Assembly: GCA_009859145.1 (NCBI GenBank)
Contig: VRVR01000060.1
Span: 1-64,000 of the forward strand
Length of the DNA stretch: 64,000 nucleotides
Source: Andalucia godoyi
Taxonomy: Eukaryota > Discoba > Jakobea > Jakobida > Andaluciidae
Direction: 5' to 3'
Shown here: one piece after another, positions 10,262 through 20,334 of the stretch
How the letters are laid out: each line of letters starts with the position of its first letter
How positions within the stretch are numbered: position 1 is the first letter of the stretch
The notes under the pieces: model-generated
Seen by the model: only the letters and a program-made list of their open reading frames with translations
The model's database searches: none
Told to the model about the DNA's origin: nothing
Position numbers and translations under genes: made by a program

Positions 10262-10731
10262 ACTATCAAACTGTAATGCGGAAGAAAAATCAGATGAACG
10301 AGAGCAATTTAAAAAAGGAAATGAAATTCTGAAAGATGGCGTGAGGAAAACTAAGAACCGACGGAGAGCAAAGAGATGCAAAAATGCCCCGGCATTCGAG
10401 TCACCTCACATTGCCTCATTCAAGTGTAGTTTTTTTTGTACTACTCTATCGAAAAGGCACCTAATCTTGCCCGTTTTTTTCAGTGTTTTCGCTCTTAGTT
10501 TTTGTTACCTATTTTTCTTTATTTTTCATGCTTTCAAAATATTATCCACGTAAGAGTGTTCAGTTTCGAATGGAGAACAATAATAACATCTCATATGGCA
10601 CATCTGGAGAGTGACAAGGGTTAATTTTGGGCAAATCGTCGGTTTGCGGCCTGGATGGACGACAGCAGCCCAGTGTGCTGGATGCCACCGGTGCCTGTTG
10701 CCTCTGCAACCGGCTGCTGTGGTGCGGGAAC

Positions 10732-12621
10732 TTAGGGCGACGTGCTGCTGCCCTCTCCGCCATTGTAGGAACGGATGTGGATAGCGTTCTGGGGACCAGG
10801 AGCAGTCGAAACGCTTGCACTTCGTGCTGCACCCTGCTGCCGTTTCTGTGCCTTCGCTTCCTTCTCCGCTTTGCGTCGTTTCTCGTCGGCTTCCTTGTTT
10901 CGCATGTAGGCAACTGCTTCCTGAGCAGTGATGCAGAGACTCTTCTTGTTTCCTCGAGTTTTTTTCAGATCCTTTCCTGCACTTGCAGGCAAGACTCCTC
11001 GTTGACGGTTGCGCCGCTGCCTCCGTTTATGTCCCGCTCTTGTGGACCTTTTGCGGCCTGCTTCATCGTTGCTGATGACACTGGCGTCGTCGTCGTCATC
11101 ATCATCGTCGTCGTCATCCGTGTCATCATCCTCGTGACGTTGTGATGCGGTGCTCGATGAATGTGGTTCTGCAGTGTTGCTTCTGTTGTCCCAGAACCGC
11201 ATTTCAGCAGCTTGTTGTGCAGCATGCTCTGCCTCCGAAAACTCTGCTTCAAACACGTTCTTTCGAAGTGGGAACAGCCCTGTGACCTGGAACGCGCGCT
11301 CAACGTGCATGAGAGAGACATTCCTCCGCGCCTTCATCAGGCATTGCGTGTTGACATCGTCTCCCTTCGTTAGACGGAACACCGAACCATCCTGCAGCAA
11401 CACATGTTTCCCGTTCTCAATCCCGTGCTCTCCCATTTCTGCTTCTCATACCGGAACGCATTTTTGACAGTCTTGTAGCACTCGACGTCCAAAGGCTGCA
11501 TTTTGTGGGTGGAGTGCGGGGGAAACGTGACCACTCCACAGCTTCGATCGTTGTGTGGCTGCTGTGTCCGTCCACGATCAGCACGATTCTTGCGTCGCGA
11601 CGCTCAGCGGGCAACTGGGATTTGAGATCCTCCAAGAACTCCACAAAGAGAGCGGAGTCGATCCATCCTTTCTCACTTCGGCCGATTTTCAGTCCTGGAT
11701 CCTTCTTCAAGAGCACATTCTCTGTATATTCCGGTGACAGTGCTGTGTTTGGATACACCAGCATCGGTCGGAATGCTTTTCCAGCGGCCGAGATCGCATT
11801 GATCATTGTCACGTGCTTTCTCTCGGAGCTGACTGTCATCTGCACTCGCTTTGTGCCTCTGGGAGCGAGAACACGCAGCTTGGACTCTTGGTCGCCTTGG
11901 ACACCGGTCTCGGCCATGTTGATGACCCTCCACGCGTCTTCCTGGCTCGCAATTCCGGCTCGCGCATACGCGGATTCCAGATCCCTGAAGAATGCATCGA
12001 CGCTCTCCTTGTTGAATGCGTACTTGTGGGATCGTTCGAGTGCTGAGGGCAGGCGGAGGACGAGAGACGCCAAGCCCTGCTTTTCCATCCGGCGATTGAA
12101 CGCAGGAAGCCAGCATTGTTTTGGATACCGTCGATTTGACGCCATTCCCAGACGAACAGTCTCTCTTCCTTGTCAAGGTGATTGTTCTCGTTCTTCCGGT
12201 ATCGCTCAAGTATTTGGACACCATTTGGACAAAATCCTGCTTCAGAAGGGGCATATTCTTCTGCACTCTGTACGATACATAGTGATGCAGCCGCTTCTCT
12301 TCGTCCGGGCAGAGAACAGACGGCCGTCCTGCTTTCCCAAAGAAGGAAACGACTTCTTCGAGGTGATTCATGTTGATGAACTGGTGCAGCGCTTCCGGGA
12401 TCTTTGTACGTCGTCTTTCCGCTTCCGTTGGCACGTCGTGCACAGTCGTTGAGCTCATCCAGGATCACATCGTAGTAGATGCCCACGTACTTGCGCACGG
12501 TACGCTCAGGAGACTGCAGATCGTGGTACTTGACACCATGAGTAACATGCGCAAGGACGTCCTTCGTGAGCTGCGCGTCCGAATTTGACTCGTTTCGTGT
12601 TGGGGATCGTTTTTTGACCAT
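10732..12621 (-). pseudogene. Pogo/Tigger-type (DDE_1, CENP-B-like) transposase, frameshifted and catalytically dead
   Basis: Reading 12621 to 10732 on the minus strand and switching frame about four times (near 12430, 12170, 11530 and 11430) gives a pogo-superfamily transposase. It has an N-terminal psq/HTH-like segment, a CENP-B-type DNA-binding segment, the AFNKE..DAFF block leading to the first catalytic motif, then VDGHSSH and PPHSTHKMQPLD blocks, and an acidic C-terminus with a poly-Asp run (about 11080-11120). The first catalytic motif, normally NMDETG, reads NMAETG, a GAC to GCC change at about 11917. Frame breaks plus loss of the Asp show a dead element. I could not see matching terminal inverted repeats. 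Confidence 0.85.
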
Positions 12622-12759
12622 TTTGGTTGAAACTCGTTAAAAATGGCAGGAGAAAAGAAGAAAGCGTGCCAAAACATTTTCTCCAGAAAAACCGGCAAGA
12701 ATAGGTGCCTTTACGATAACCACCGAGAGAAAAAGTCATCACGACGATCTCTGATCAAC

Positions 12760-14145
12760 CTAAACATAACCGCCAGTCTGCAGAACTGTGTAAGCCCAAA
12801 TCACCAGAACAGACACTGGAGCACACACAAGAGACAGAGTTACAAAATTAACAGGCACATATCCACCCAGACGGAATGCCAAAGATCCCTCGTCAGTCAG
12901 CCATTTGAACGCAACTTCCGGGAACTTCGCTCCAAACCCGCAATCTGATACTGAGGAAGGTAAAAAGGCAAGCATTTCGATAAGGATGTGCGCGGATTTT
13001 CTGGAAGATAGGGAAATCTGAAGATATGCGTAAAACAACAAAGTTGTCTGCGTCAGAAGCCCAACGTTGCTGAACCAAACTGCGACTCCTGCTTTTCCTG
13101 CATCACTCGAATGTTCAGCCAGAGTCCAGAAAAGGACCACACACACAACTCCAGAAGGAATCGTAAGGATCAGAATAACCATCGCCCAAAGGCCGAATGC
13201 TGAAGAAATCTTGGCGAAATTGTGGACTACCAGAACTGTCTTGCTCAAAATTTCTATGGTCCGCTCTACTGAATACTCGATCCTCATCTTCATCGAGTGT
13301 TCATGGGCATTCTGCCTATTAATATGCACGAATTGCAGATGAAAATCCATTCTCTTAACCATGTTGCGAACCACAACTTTCAAAAGCTGCACTTCTACAG
13401 CACTCACAGCAAAAAAGAATGAAGAGGCAATCATCCAGAAACTGATATACAAACACATTGGAACGCCGAATTGTAATTCCGACGTTGTCAGATCAACAGG
13501 AACACCAACAGTGAATGCCAATATAATCAACGATAAGAAGAAGAAACGAAGCAGTCCATGTCGTTTAAGTTCCGTGATGAATTGGCGACGACAGTATTCG
13601 CGCAAGTGTTGTTCCATCAATTCTTTGTTCAAAGTCTCCTGGGGCTTTAATACAGGCTCGATGACGTCCGATGATAGAAAAGGATCAGAAAGTGGTTCGC
13701 TTCCATTTTCCAGCAGATATCTACCATCTATGCCTAGAAATTGCATTAGAGAAATGTATGAATTCCAATCTTTGGAGAACCAAGTTTCCCACGACGATAA
13801 AGTGTCAAATGTCAGCATCTGCCGAGCCTTGTAGCACTGATAATAATACATGCAGAGGATGGCAAGATCCAGAGGAAACGCAAACATGCGTGCAAGCGTC
13901 ACAAACCAATTCGAGCGTTGGTCAGCATTTTTGGTAATTACAAAATCGTTGATCGCGAAGTACAATGACAAACCACAACCTCCAACAGCAGATGTAAGAG
14001 ATAGCACAACGAGAAAACGCATGACAGCATTCGGCCATTTCTTGATGCCCACTGAAACCTCGCTGCCACCTTGGACTTCTCCTTCCGAAAAGTTATTCTG
14101 CTTTGCAGCGCGAGTAACTATTGACAGGCGCTCGTCGATGCTCAT
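12760..14145 (-). CDS. Seven-transmembrane protein, candidate gustatory-receptor-like (7TMIC) member
   Basis: 461 residues, ATG at 14145, TAG stop. Hydrophobic segments at about 40-66, 80-103, 198-220, 226-256, 310-343, 351-380 and 430-455 give seven helices. The charged N-terminus suggests N-inside, opposite to a rhodopsin-type GPCR. Long loops after helix 2 (about 95 residues), helix 4 (about 53) and helix 6 (about 50) would all be cytoplasmic, and the C-terminus ends a few residues after helix 7. This is the layout of the insect odorant/gustatory receptor superfamily. The block VVHNFAKISSAFGL entering helix 5 and AYTVLQTGG ending helix 7 recall, loosely, the conserved N..F and TY....QF signatures. 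If correct, it would be a ligand-gated cation channel. The alternative is an unrelated seven-helix protein. Confidence 0.6.
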   Translation of the reverse strand: MSIDERLSIVTRAAKQNNFSEGEVQGGSEVSVGIKKWPNAVMRFLVVLSLTSAVGGCGLSLYFAINDFVITKNADQRSNWFVTLARMFAFPLDLAILCMYYYQCYKARQMLTFDTLSSWETWFSKDWNSYISLMQFLGIDGRYLLENGSEPLSDPFLSSDVIEPVLKPQETLNKELMEQHLREYCRRQFITELKRHGLLRFFFLSLIILAFTVGVPVDLTTSELQFGVPMCLYISFWMIASSFFFAVSAVEVQLLKVVVRNMVKRMDFHLQFVHINRQNAHEHSMKMRIEYSVERTIEILSKTVLVVHNFAKISSAFGLWAMVILILTIPSGVVCVVLFWTLAEHSSDAGKAGVAVWFSNVGLLTQTTLLFYAYLQISLSSRKSAHILIEMLAFLPSSVSDCGFGAKFPEVAFKWLTDEGSLAFRLGGYVPVNFVTLSLVCAPVSVLVIWAYTVLQTGGYV

Positions 14146-14440
14146 TTTTCTTTTGGATTCAGAGAAAGGTTCGAATGGGAAGGCACTCGGATGGGAAGGG
14201 TTAGGCCCCTATGCACAAAATGTAGATGGCGTGGATCACAAGGCTGAAATAGAAGTCAACGATTATGTGAGTGACAGGCAGGAGAAAGTATCATTTGTGA
14301 ACTTGGCTTTGAAAGAGAAATGAGTATTGCTAGAAATGCTCCGATGACCGTTAAATTTCGTGCAGCCCACTTCCAACTCGAACGTGCGGGATGCAAAGAT
14401 GCTTGTACAAAAGCTCAAAAAGGCAACTAAATCGCTAGTA

Positions 14441-14513
14441 CAGTCGCATGGGTGCTCAACTGCAAATCCTCCGGAACCAAAAACAGCACGCTGACACGAC
14501 CAATTGTCAGAGT
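14441..14513 (+). repeat. Left terminal inverted repeat of the Tc1/mariner element
   Basis: Seventy-three bases pair with 16354-16426 in inverted orientation with four mismatches. Weaker similarity continues inward for about 30 bases. The outer end abuts the TA at 14439-14440. Confidence 0.93.
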
Positions 14514-14640
14514 CAATCGGTTCAAGTTGAGATATTTTTCCCCCCTCGCCGCCAAGTGAAATTCGCGCGTTCTGCTCTTGGCAAAGATTCTGTAAGCTAA
14601 ATCGAATATTGAACAACTATCATCACCGAAAGGCGACAAA

Positions 14641-16176
14641 ATGTCGCGGACCATCGAATTCGTTATGGATCCCCACATGAACCAGCTGCCGAGCTGTACG
14701 CCTCCTCCGCAGCCATCAGAAGGCCACCAAAGTGGGGCGGTCAATATTCCTGCACAGCAGACCAGTCTGTCAGCGGAGTAGGATCCAATCTTATTGAGAA
14801 GACTCAATTTCATTGATACACCGAGCATTGTGGAATGCTCCCTGGCCAATTACAGAGAGCAAATCGGTGCAAGGAATGCAGTCCTTGGTCAAACTGAGGA
14901 AATTGTGCGGATGCAGGTTGAGAAGCAGCTCCGTGCAATTGAAAGGAATAATCAAAAGAAAATGGATCGCTTTCGAAGAGCCTCCGAAAAACTGCGTCAA
15001 AAGGCCCTGGCGAAGAAAAGATGGTCCTGCCCTATCGGAACCATCTATGCTCTAGCAAAAGATCTCTCCGATCCCAAGCACCCATCGTACGACATTCTTG
15101 CTGTGAAGCACCATATCCCAGGTGGCTGTGCGTATGTGGCACAGTTCAAACGACGACTTCAGCAAGCGGGCTGGGATGCAGCAGTCATTGCAACGAGGGC
15201 GCACGGTGGCAGTCGGCCGCATCCTCACCTGCTCTCTCTTGAAGACAAGCAGCAGGTGGCAATGATTCAAATCGAGCATGGCACGTGGAGCATGAGCCAA
15301 ATCATCCAGAGGTTCGCAGAGATAAACAGCGGAAGGACGTTGAAACATGGCGTTGTTTCCAACGCTCTTGCAGAGGCAGGACTGACATTCAAAAGGCTTC
15401 GTACTATGCCACTGCAAAGGAACAGCGAAGAGAATCGCAGGGCGAGAAGACAGTGGCCAGTCCAGATAGACGGATATCAGTGGGACGAAATCATCTGGGG
15501 CGATGAAATGGGTATGACAAATGTGCATCACCAAACCATGGCGAGGGTATACTCTGGTTGTGACACTTTTATTGAAACACAAGGGATGCGCGGTGCGAAC
15601 CACACAATTGTCGGGTTTTGCTCGAAAGAACTGGGGTTCATCGTCGGCGTTCATTTTGACTCATCCTGCAACCAACACGTGTTTGCAGAATGCATCCGCC
15701 GCCTGAAACATATTGTCACTGCCAGAGGCCCGCAAAAGCGCAGATTGATTGTTCTGGACAATGTCCCGTTCCACAAAACGCAGATGATCAGATTGCTGGA
15801 AGATGAGCATTTCAAGATCGTGTATCTGCCTCCATATTCTCCAGCGTGGAACCCCATTGAACTATGCTGGTCTTGGTTGTCTTGGAAAATTGCTCACTTG
15901 TTGCAAGATGCGGGAAACACTGCACAAGTTGTTGGAAACAGCATCACAATGGCAATTGGAGAAATAATGTTCACAGAACACGGAAAACACGTCGTCGAAC
16001 AGTGTGTGAACCATCGCCACAAAGTCTATCAAATATCGATCCTGAATGACGGTTGGCTGTTTTTTGACAAGATTTCTGAAAGCAACGAAGAATTAGCGGA
16101 GCTCGTTGGAGAGTACAATGCTGTTCATCCTACGGCGCCGCTCGACTTCGGCAGTTTGGGTGTACAGGTGCAGTGA
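14641..16176 (+). pseudogene. DDE_3 (Tc1/mariner-IS630) transposase with one in-frame TAG
   Basis: From an ATG at 14641 the frame is open except for TAG at 14779-14781 (codon 47), then runs to TGA at 16174-16176, about 511 codons in all. Downstream of the TAG come a basic helical region, a helix-turn-helix segment (about 15235-15410) and the catalytic domain. Acidic residues are at 15502 (WGDEMG), 15757 (VLDNVPFH) and 15859 (NPIE), with 33 residues between the last two. All three are intact. Without readthrough the first usable ATG is further in and would lose N-terminal residues. I read it as a recently inactivated copy; a sense TAG is unlikely because intact genes here end in TAG. Confidence 0.85.
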
Positions 16177-16353
16177 CGTCTCATGCAACGTTGCGCACGC
16201 TCCGGCAGGATATGCAGATCGCGTTGCGAAGCGCATGTCTAAGCGAAAACGCCTCAGCCAGATTCACATGATGTTTTGCTGATGAGACGGAGCAAAGTAA
16301 ACAGACAACGCCAAACAAAAAAGAAAAGAAAAGATGTCAATTTGAGCATCGGA

Positions 16354-16426
16354 ACTCTGGCAATTGGTCGTGCCAGTGTGCTGTTTTTGGTTCCGGGGGA
16401 TTTGCAGTTGAGCACCCATGCGACTG
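16354..16426 (-). repeat. Right terminal inverted repeat of the Tc1/mariner element
   Basis: Inverted partner of 14441-14513, 69 of 73 bases matching, followed directly by the TA target duplication at 16427-16428. Confidence 0.93.
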
Positions 16427-16713
16427 TACGATCAAACCGATGGTTGCGGAAACAAATTGCGCCCGAATCAAGTGCAGCATGCCGATCCATGTCTGTTCCG
16501 GTCACAGAAATGCCGGTCCTGCTTCTATCGGAGGTTGTTGCTTTCACAATGCATTGGAACCGTGGGACAATTTTTTGAAAAGCAAGGCTATTGTCAGGGC
16601 ATCCTTTCCATTGCGAAGTCGAGCAGTTTCTCTGGAGATTTCTGCCAATCACAATTCTTTCTTCTTCAATCTGATTTTCTTTATTTTGGTTGGTTCTTCA
16701 TACAATATTAACC

Positions 16714-19521
16714 ATGGTTCTTCGTATATTACTTGAATGGATTATACTGTTGACAACTGTTTTTTGTCTGTCTTCTTGTCGTTTGTATGACATGCAGAGT
16801 CCGACTGTTGTTTCATTGCAGCAGGAATGTGATGTGACTGTTCCCCGTGGTTGTGCTGCTATATTTTCAGCACAGCAGAGCGTTGATGATTCTCTGTTTT
16901 ACACCAACGATTTTTTGGGGTATGATTGGCATGGTGGATTCAGTGTCATGACGTGGTTCCTAACTGTTGACCGAGATGTCCCACATTCCGTCATTGATGG
17001 CGGTGGAGCATTTAGCATTCATTCATATTTGCGTTCCGATTCTTTAGTTTATTGGGTTGCTTCTTTGAACTGTCAGTCGGAAGACGAAAGTGCCATCTGT
17101 ACCGACCAAATTGGATATCATTTTAATGATTGGCATCACATTGCCATGTCTTTTGACGGTACTTTCCGACGTAGTTATATGGATGGTCATTTGATTGCTT
17201 CCCCAACTGTGCTTGCACAGCCCACGTCTAATACTTCTTCACCGTTTTCGCTGGGTGAAACGCAAGTAAGCGAAAAGTTCGCAGACACACGAATTTACTC
17301 GCGTGTACTTTCTGACGACGAAATAAGACTCGTTGCGACTCGGTCCGCGTCTTTGCCGCTCGAGTACTCCGATGGATTAATTGCTTGGCATGACTTTCGT
17401 GATGTGATGCATATGGGTGCAAATCATGCGTATCTTGCTTGCAATGGTACTTTCATCATGGGGAGCATGCTGCCGTCTCGTTACTTTCTGATTGGAAATC
17501 CATTTGTTATTACGTTGACAGGGCAAGGTTTTCTACTGGGTGACATTGGAGTTGATCTACAGGCTCCCAATGCATCTTCACCTGCTCTTTCTGCTTCTTC
17601 GATATCTGTTCTGAATGATACAACAATGACTGCTCTATTTCCTTCTGTCTCTGCATGTGGATCCTTTGACATAATTGGTCAGGTCAACGGTGGATACTGT
17701 GCAAGCCAAGCAGGTGTCACTGCGATTTCGATCGGAATTGACATTTCTGCTGTAATTCCGTCGAAGATAGCATGATCGAACGTGCTGAAAGGACAGCCTT
17801 CTGTCCAGTTTGTCGCAAGCCAGTGTTTCAGTTCTTTTGCACTGTTGCCAACTGAAATATTCTGCAATTTTTCTGTCAGCAGCCCTCATGGTTTGCTTTC
17901 CTATTTCTCGTCTCCTCTGACTTCGATTTCTCCAAATTCACTGACATGCAATGTTCCCTTGTCTTTGATCAATGCCCTTCGAGCTTATGGTGGCAATGTT
18001 TCGACAATCGAGACTTGGTTGGTAGTGAATGCTGCCACTTCCGCATTTTCGGTAGTTTCCAACATCTTACAGATTCAAACTGTCTGTTCTGATTTTGTTG
18101 TGCAATCCGTCTGGCCCCTGCAACTGACTACCAGTGGTGGCAGCGTGACGTTTTTCGGAACCGATTTCACCCAAGATCTGACTTGTCTATTCGATAGCAT
18201 GCCAACGGGTCCTCCTGCAGTGTTGAATTCCTCTGCAGCAGTCTGTGAATTCCCTCCTTCTACTCCTCACTTGGGAATTGCAGGACTTTCGCGATTCTAC
18301 GAAAATTCATCTTTGTTCACGATCAACGTTGTCCCTGGTCCTGCCGATCCTATGCTCACTTTTATGCAGTTCGCATCGTGCTCGGACAAACTTCGTTGTC
18401 CGGTTTGTGAAATGTCGGACTTCGCTTTTGGATTTCGGGATATATATCAGAATCCCACATCGGCCGACGGAATTACCATGTCCCTTAGCCTCCTGCCAGC
18501 GGTAGGGTTTTTAATGATTACGGATCCTGAGTTTCGTACTGTTCGTTTTCAAACGAATTTTTCTGCTGTTGCATTTTACGAGTTGGATTTTTACGTGAAT
18601 CAGGCACGATTCATGAGTTTGTTTCTGAACACTGAAGATCCTTCTTGGATGCGTGTGACCTATGTGGAGCCTTCAGCAATACCTACGTTTAGGGGATACT
18701 CCGTCCTTCCACAGACAATCATCGTTTGGTTTCAATCACACTTAACACCTTGCAGTCGAAGCGGTGTCGCATACTGCGTGATCGATTCTATATCCAAAAT
18801 GCCTGGACGGCTTGCCTTTGACACCTCTACCAACACCGGCATGATTACGTGCGGATTGTCAGCTGGCATTTTGTTGCCTGGTACCATATCTGTCTCAGCT
18901 TCCATCGGATCCATCCAAGCCATTGGAAACGCCGGATCCTTACAAGGTACGGAAATTGTCTCCATTGATAGAATTCAGCCTTCCCATGCCCCAGTTGCGA
19001 CAAATGGTTCTGTGGTAATCGCTGTTTTTGGTACTGGTTTTTCGTCTTGGCTCCTCCCTTCTCCCGGCGGCTTGCTGTGCCGATTTGGTAATGACATTTC
19101 CTTCCCCGTTGTGTTTGTCGATCACGTTTCTGCTGTCTGCCTTGTGCCACTGCTTCTAGCCGATACAGCTCTTCTTCCATACACGGTAGACGTTACCCTT
19201 GTTTGGAATGACCACCTCATCACTTTCGGAGGAAATGCCACTTTCACGTACGACGTGCTGCCTCACCACGGTTGCCTCTCCAAGTGCTCTTCACATGCAG
19301 TCTGCGATGGAGAAACGGGATCTTGCGTGTGTGAAGGTGGGTACATCGGATCCACTTGCGACATTCCGCTTGTTGCAATTGTCATTGTGCTTGGGGTCAT
19401 TACCCGTCTGTGCTTCGCCACCATCATCATTTTATTCATCATGATCTTGCGTCAAAAACGCCTGCAACTTCTCTCAGACAATGCCGAGCGATCGCCTCTT
19501 GTCTCTCAGACAGTTCAGTAA
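16714..19521 (+). pseudogene. LamG/IPT/EGF single-pass receptor interrupted by one TGA
   Basis: ATG at 16714 with an N-terminal hydrophobic signal peptide. Residues about 75-225 have the LamG/concanavalin-like jellyroll pattern (FSVMTWF, then WHHIAMSFDG, then DTRIYSRVLSDDEI). Several IPT/TIG-like immunoglobulin-fold segments follow, including VTFFGTDF and VIAVFGTGFSS. Then comes one EGF-like module (GCLSKCSSHAVC with a CVCEGGYIGSTC end), a single transmembrane helix and a short basic cytoplasmic tail ending at 19521. The frame is continuous apart from TGA at 17773-17775, after about 353 codons, with coding character unchanged on both sides. This is most simply a young nonsense mutation in a surface adhesion or recognition receptor. 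It lies 285 bp downstream of the Tc1/mariner insertion. Confidence 0.82.
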
Positions 19522-20334
19522 GAGGACCTTTTGTTTTGACAAGTGAAAGGCCACCAAGTTTGTGCGCATTTGTTTGATATACCCCAAATTCCACTGATGT
19601 GAAACCATTTTCCCGAATGAGAGCGAACGGCATTCGTTTTGCGGTTTGCAGTACAGGCTTGGTGGCATACGTTGATGTCTTCACTTATGGGCAGAATCAA
19701 ATGAAAGAAGATTATTGTTCCACGTGATTGTGAAACAAGAAAGACGAGTATACAGCAAACAGTATAGCAACAAACTAATTGCGTCGAAACACTAGTATCA
19801 CAAAGCAAATACCGGATGGTGAACCGGAAAGAGAATATTTGAGAGAAAACAACAGAACTTGCGAAAACAATTTCTCTCTGAACTGAAGATGTTGTAAGGA
19901 TCGTCACTTCTGTCATGAATAAGCAGATGACAAGTAAACATAAAACAAGGCAAGGGAATTGGGCCAACAGAAAGGTCTGTGGGGTCCAATTAAGACAGCG
20001 AGCGTTTTTTGAGTTTGACACGATTTACAGTAAACGGCGTAGAAGACTCTTTTCCTCCTTTCATCCATGATGCAAGAGCGGTTATCGGCGGCACCGGTTT
20101 GGCCCCCCGAAGTCATGAGGTTGATTCTTGACCACCATGCAACCATACTTGAGAGGATTGAACCATCTTCTTCCTAACTGCAACTGTTGGACCAATAGTA
20201 TCGGGTTGTTGAAAAAATCCACAACACAATACATCAACAACAACAACATCATCCTCGTCATCTCCGTCTCTCTGTTCACTACTGATTTCGGCATTCCCCA
20301 GACCGACATGAACAACAAACAACACGATATCAAC
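19522..20334. other. Intergenic region between convergent genes
   Basis: About 810 bp between the receptor pseudogene and the caspase-like gene. A minus-strand frame of 168 codons (19515-20021) is hydrophobic but has no ATG at its start and overlaps the receptor's end. I see no supported gene, repeat or RNA. Confidence 0.5.

Larger units (their letters stand above)
14441..16426 (+). mobile_element. Complete Tc1/mariner-IS630-type DNA transposon
   Basis: A 1,986-bp element bounded by terminal inverted repeats of at least 73 bp and flanked on both sides by TA (14439-14440 and 16427-16428), the target duplication of the Tc1/mariner superfamily. Each end begins CAGTCGCATGGG. It carries one transposase frame on the plus strand. 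The ends match at about 95 percent, so insertion is fairly recent, although the transposase has a nonsense codon. Confidence 0.93.

Noticed and set aside
10690-10760. Terminal inverted repeats of the pogo-type element
   Set aside because: Comparing the outer flanks (about 10540-10620 and 12620-12740) by eye shows no convincing inverted match.
17773-17775. TGA as selenocysteine in the LamG/IPT receptor
   Set aside because: The context is not a redox motif and I see no selenocysteine insertion element downstream. A nonsense mutation is more likely.
19515-20021. Hydrophobic 168-codon minus-strand frame
   Set aside because: It starts at a GTG, overlaps the receptor's 3' end, and its hydrophobicity is expected from T-rich sequence.
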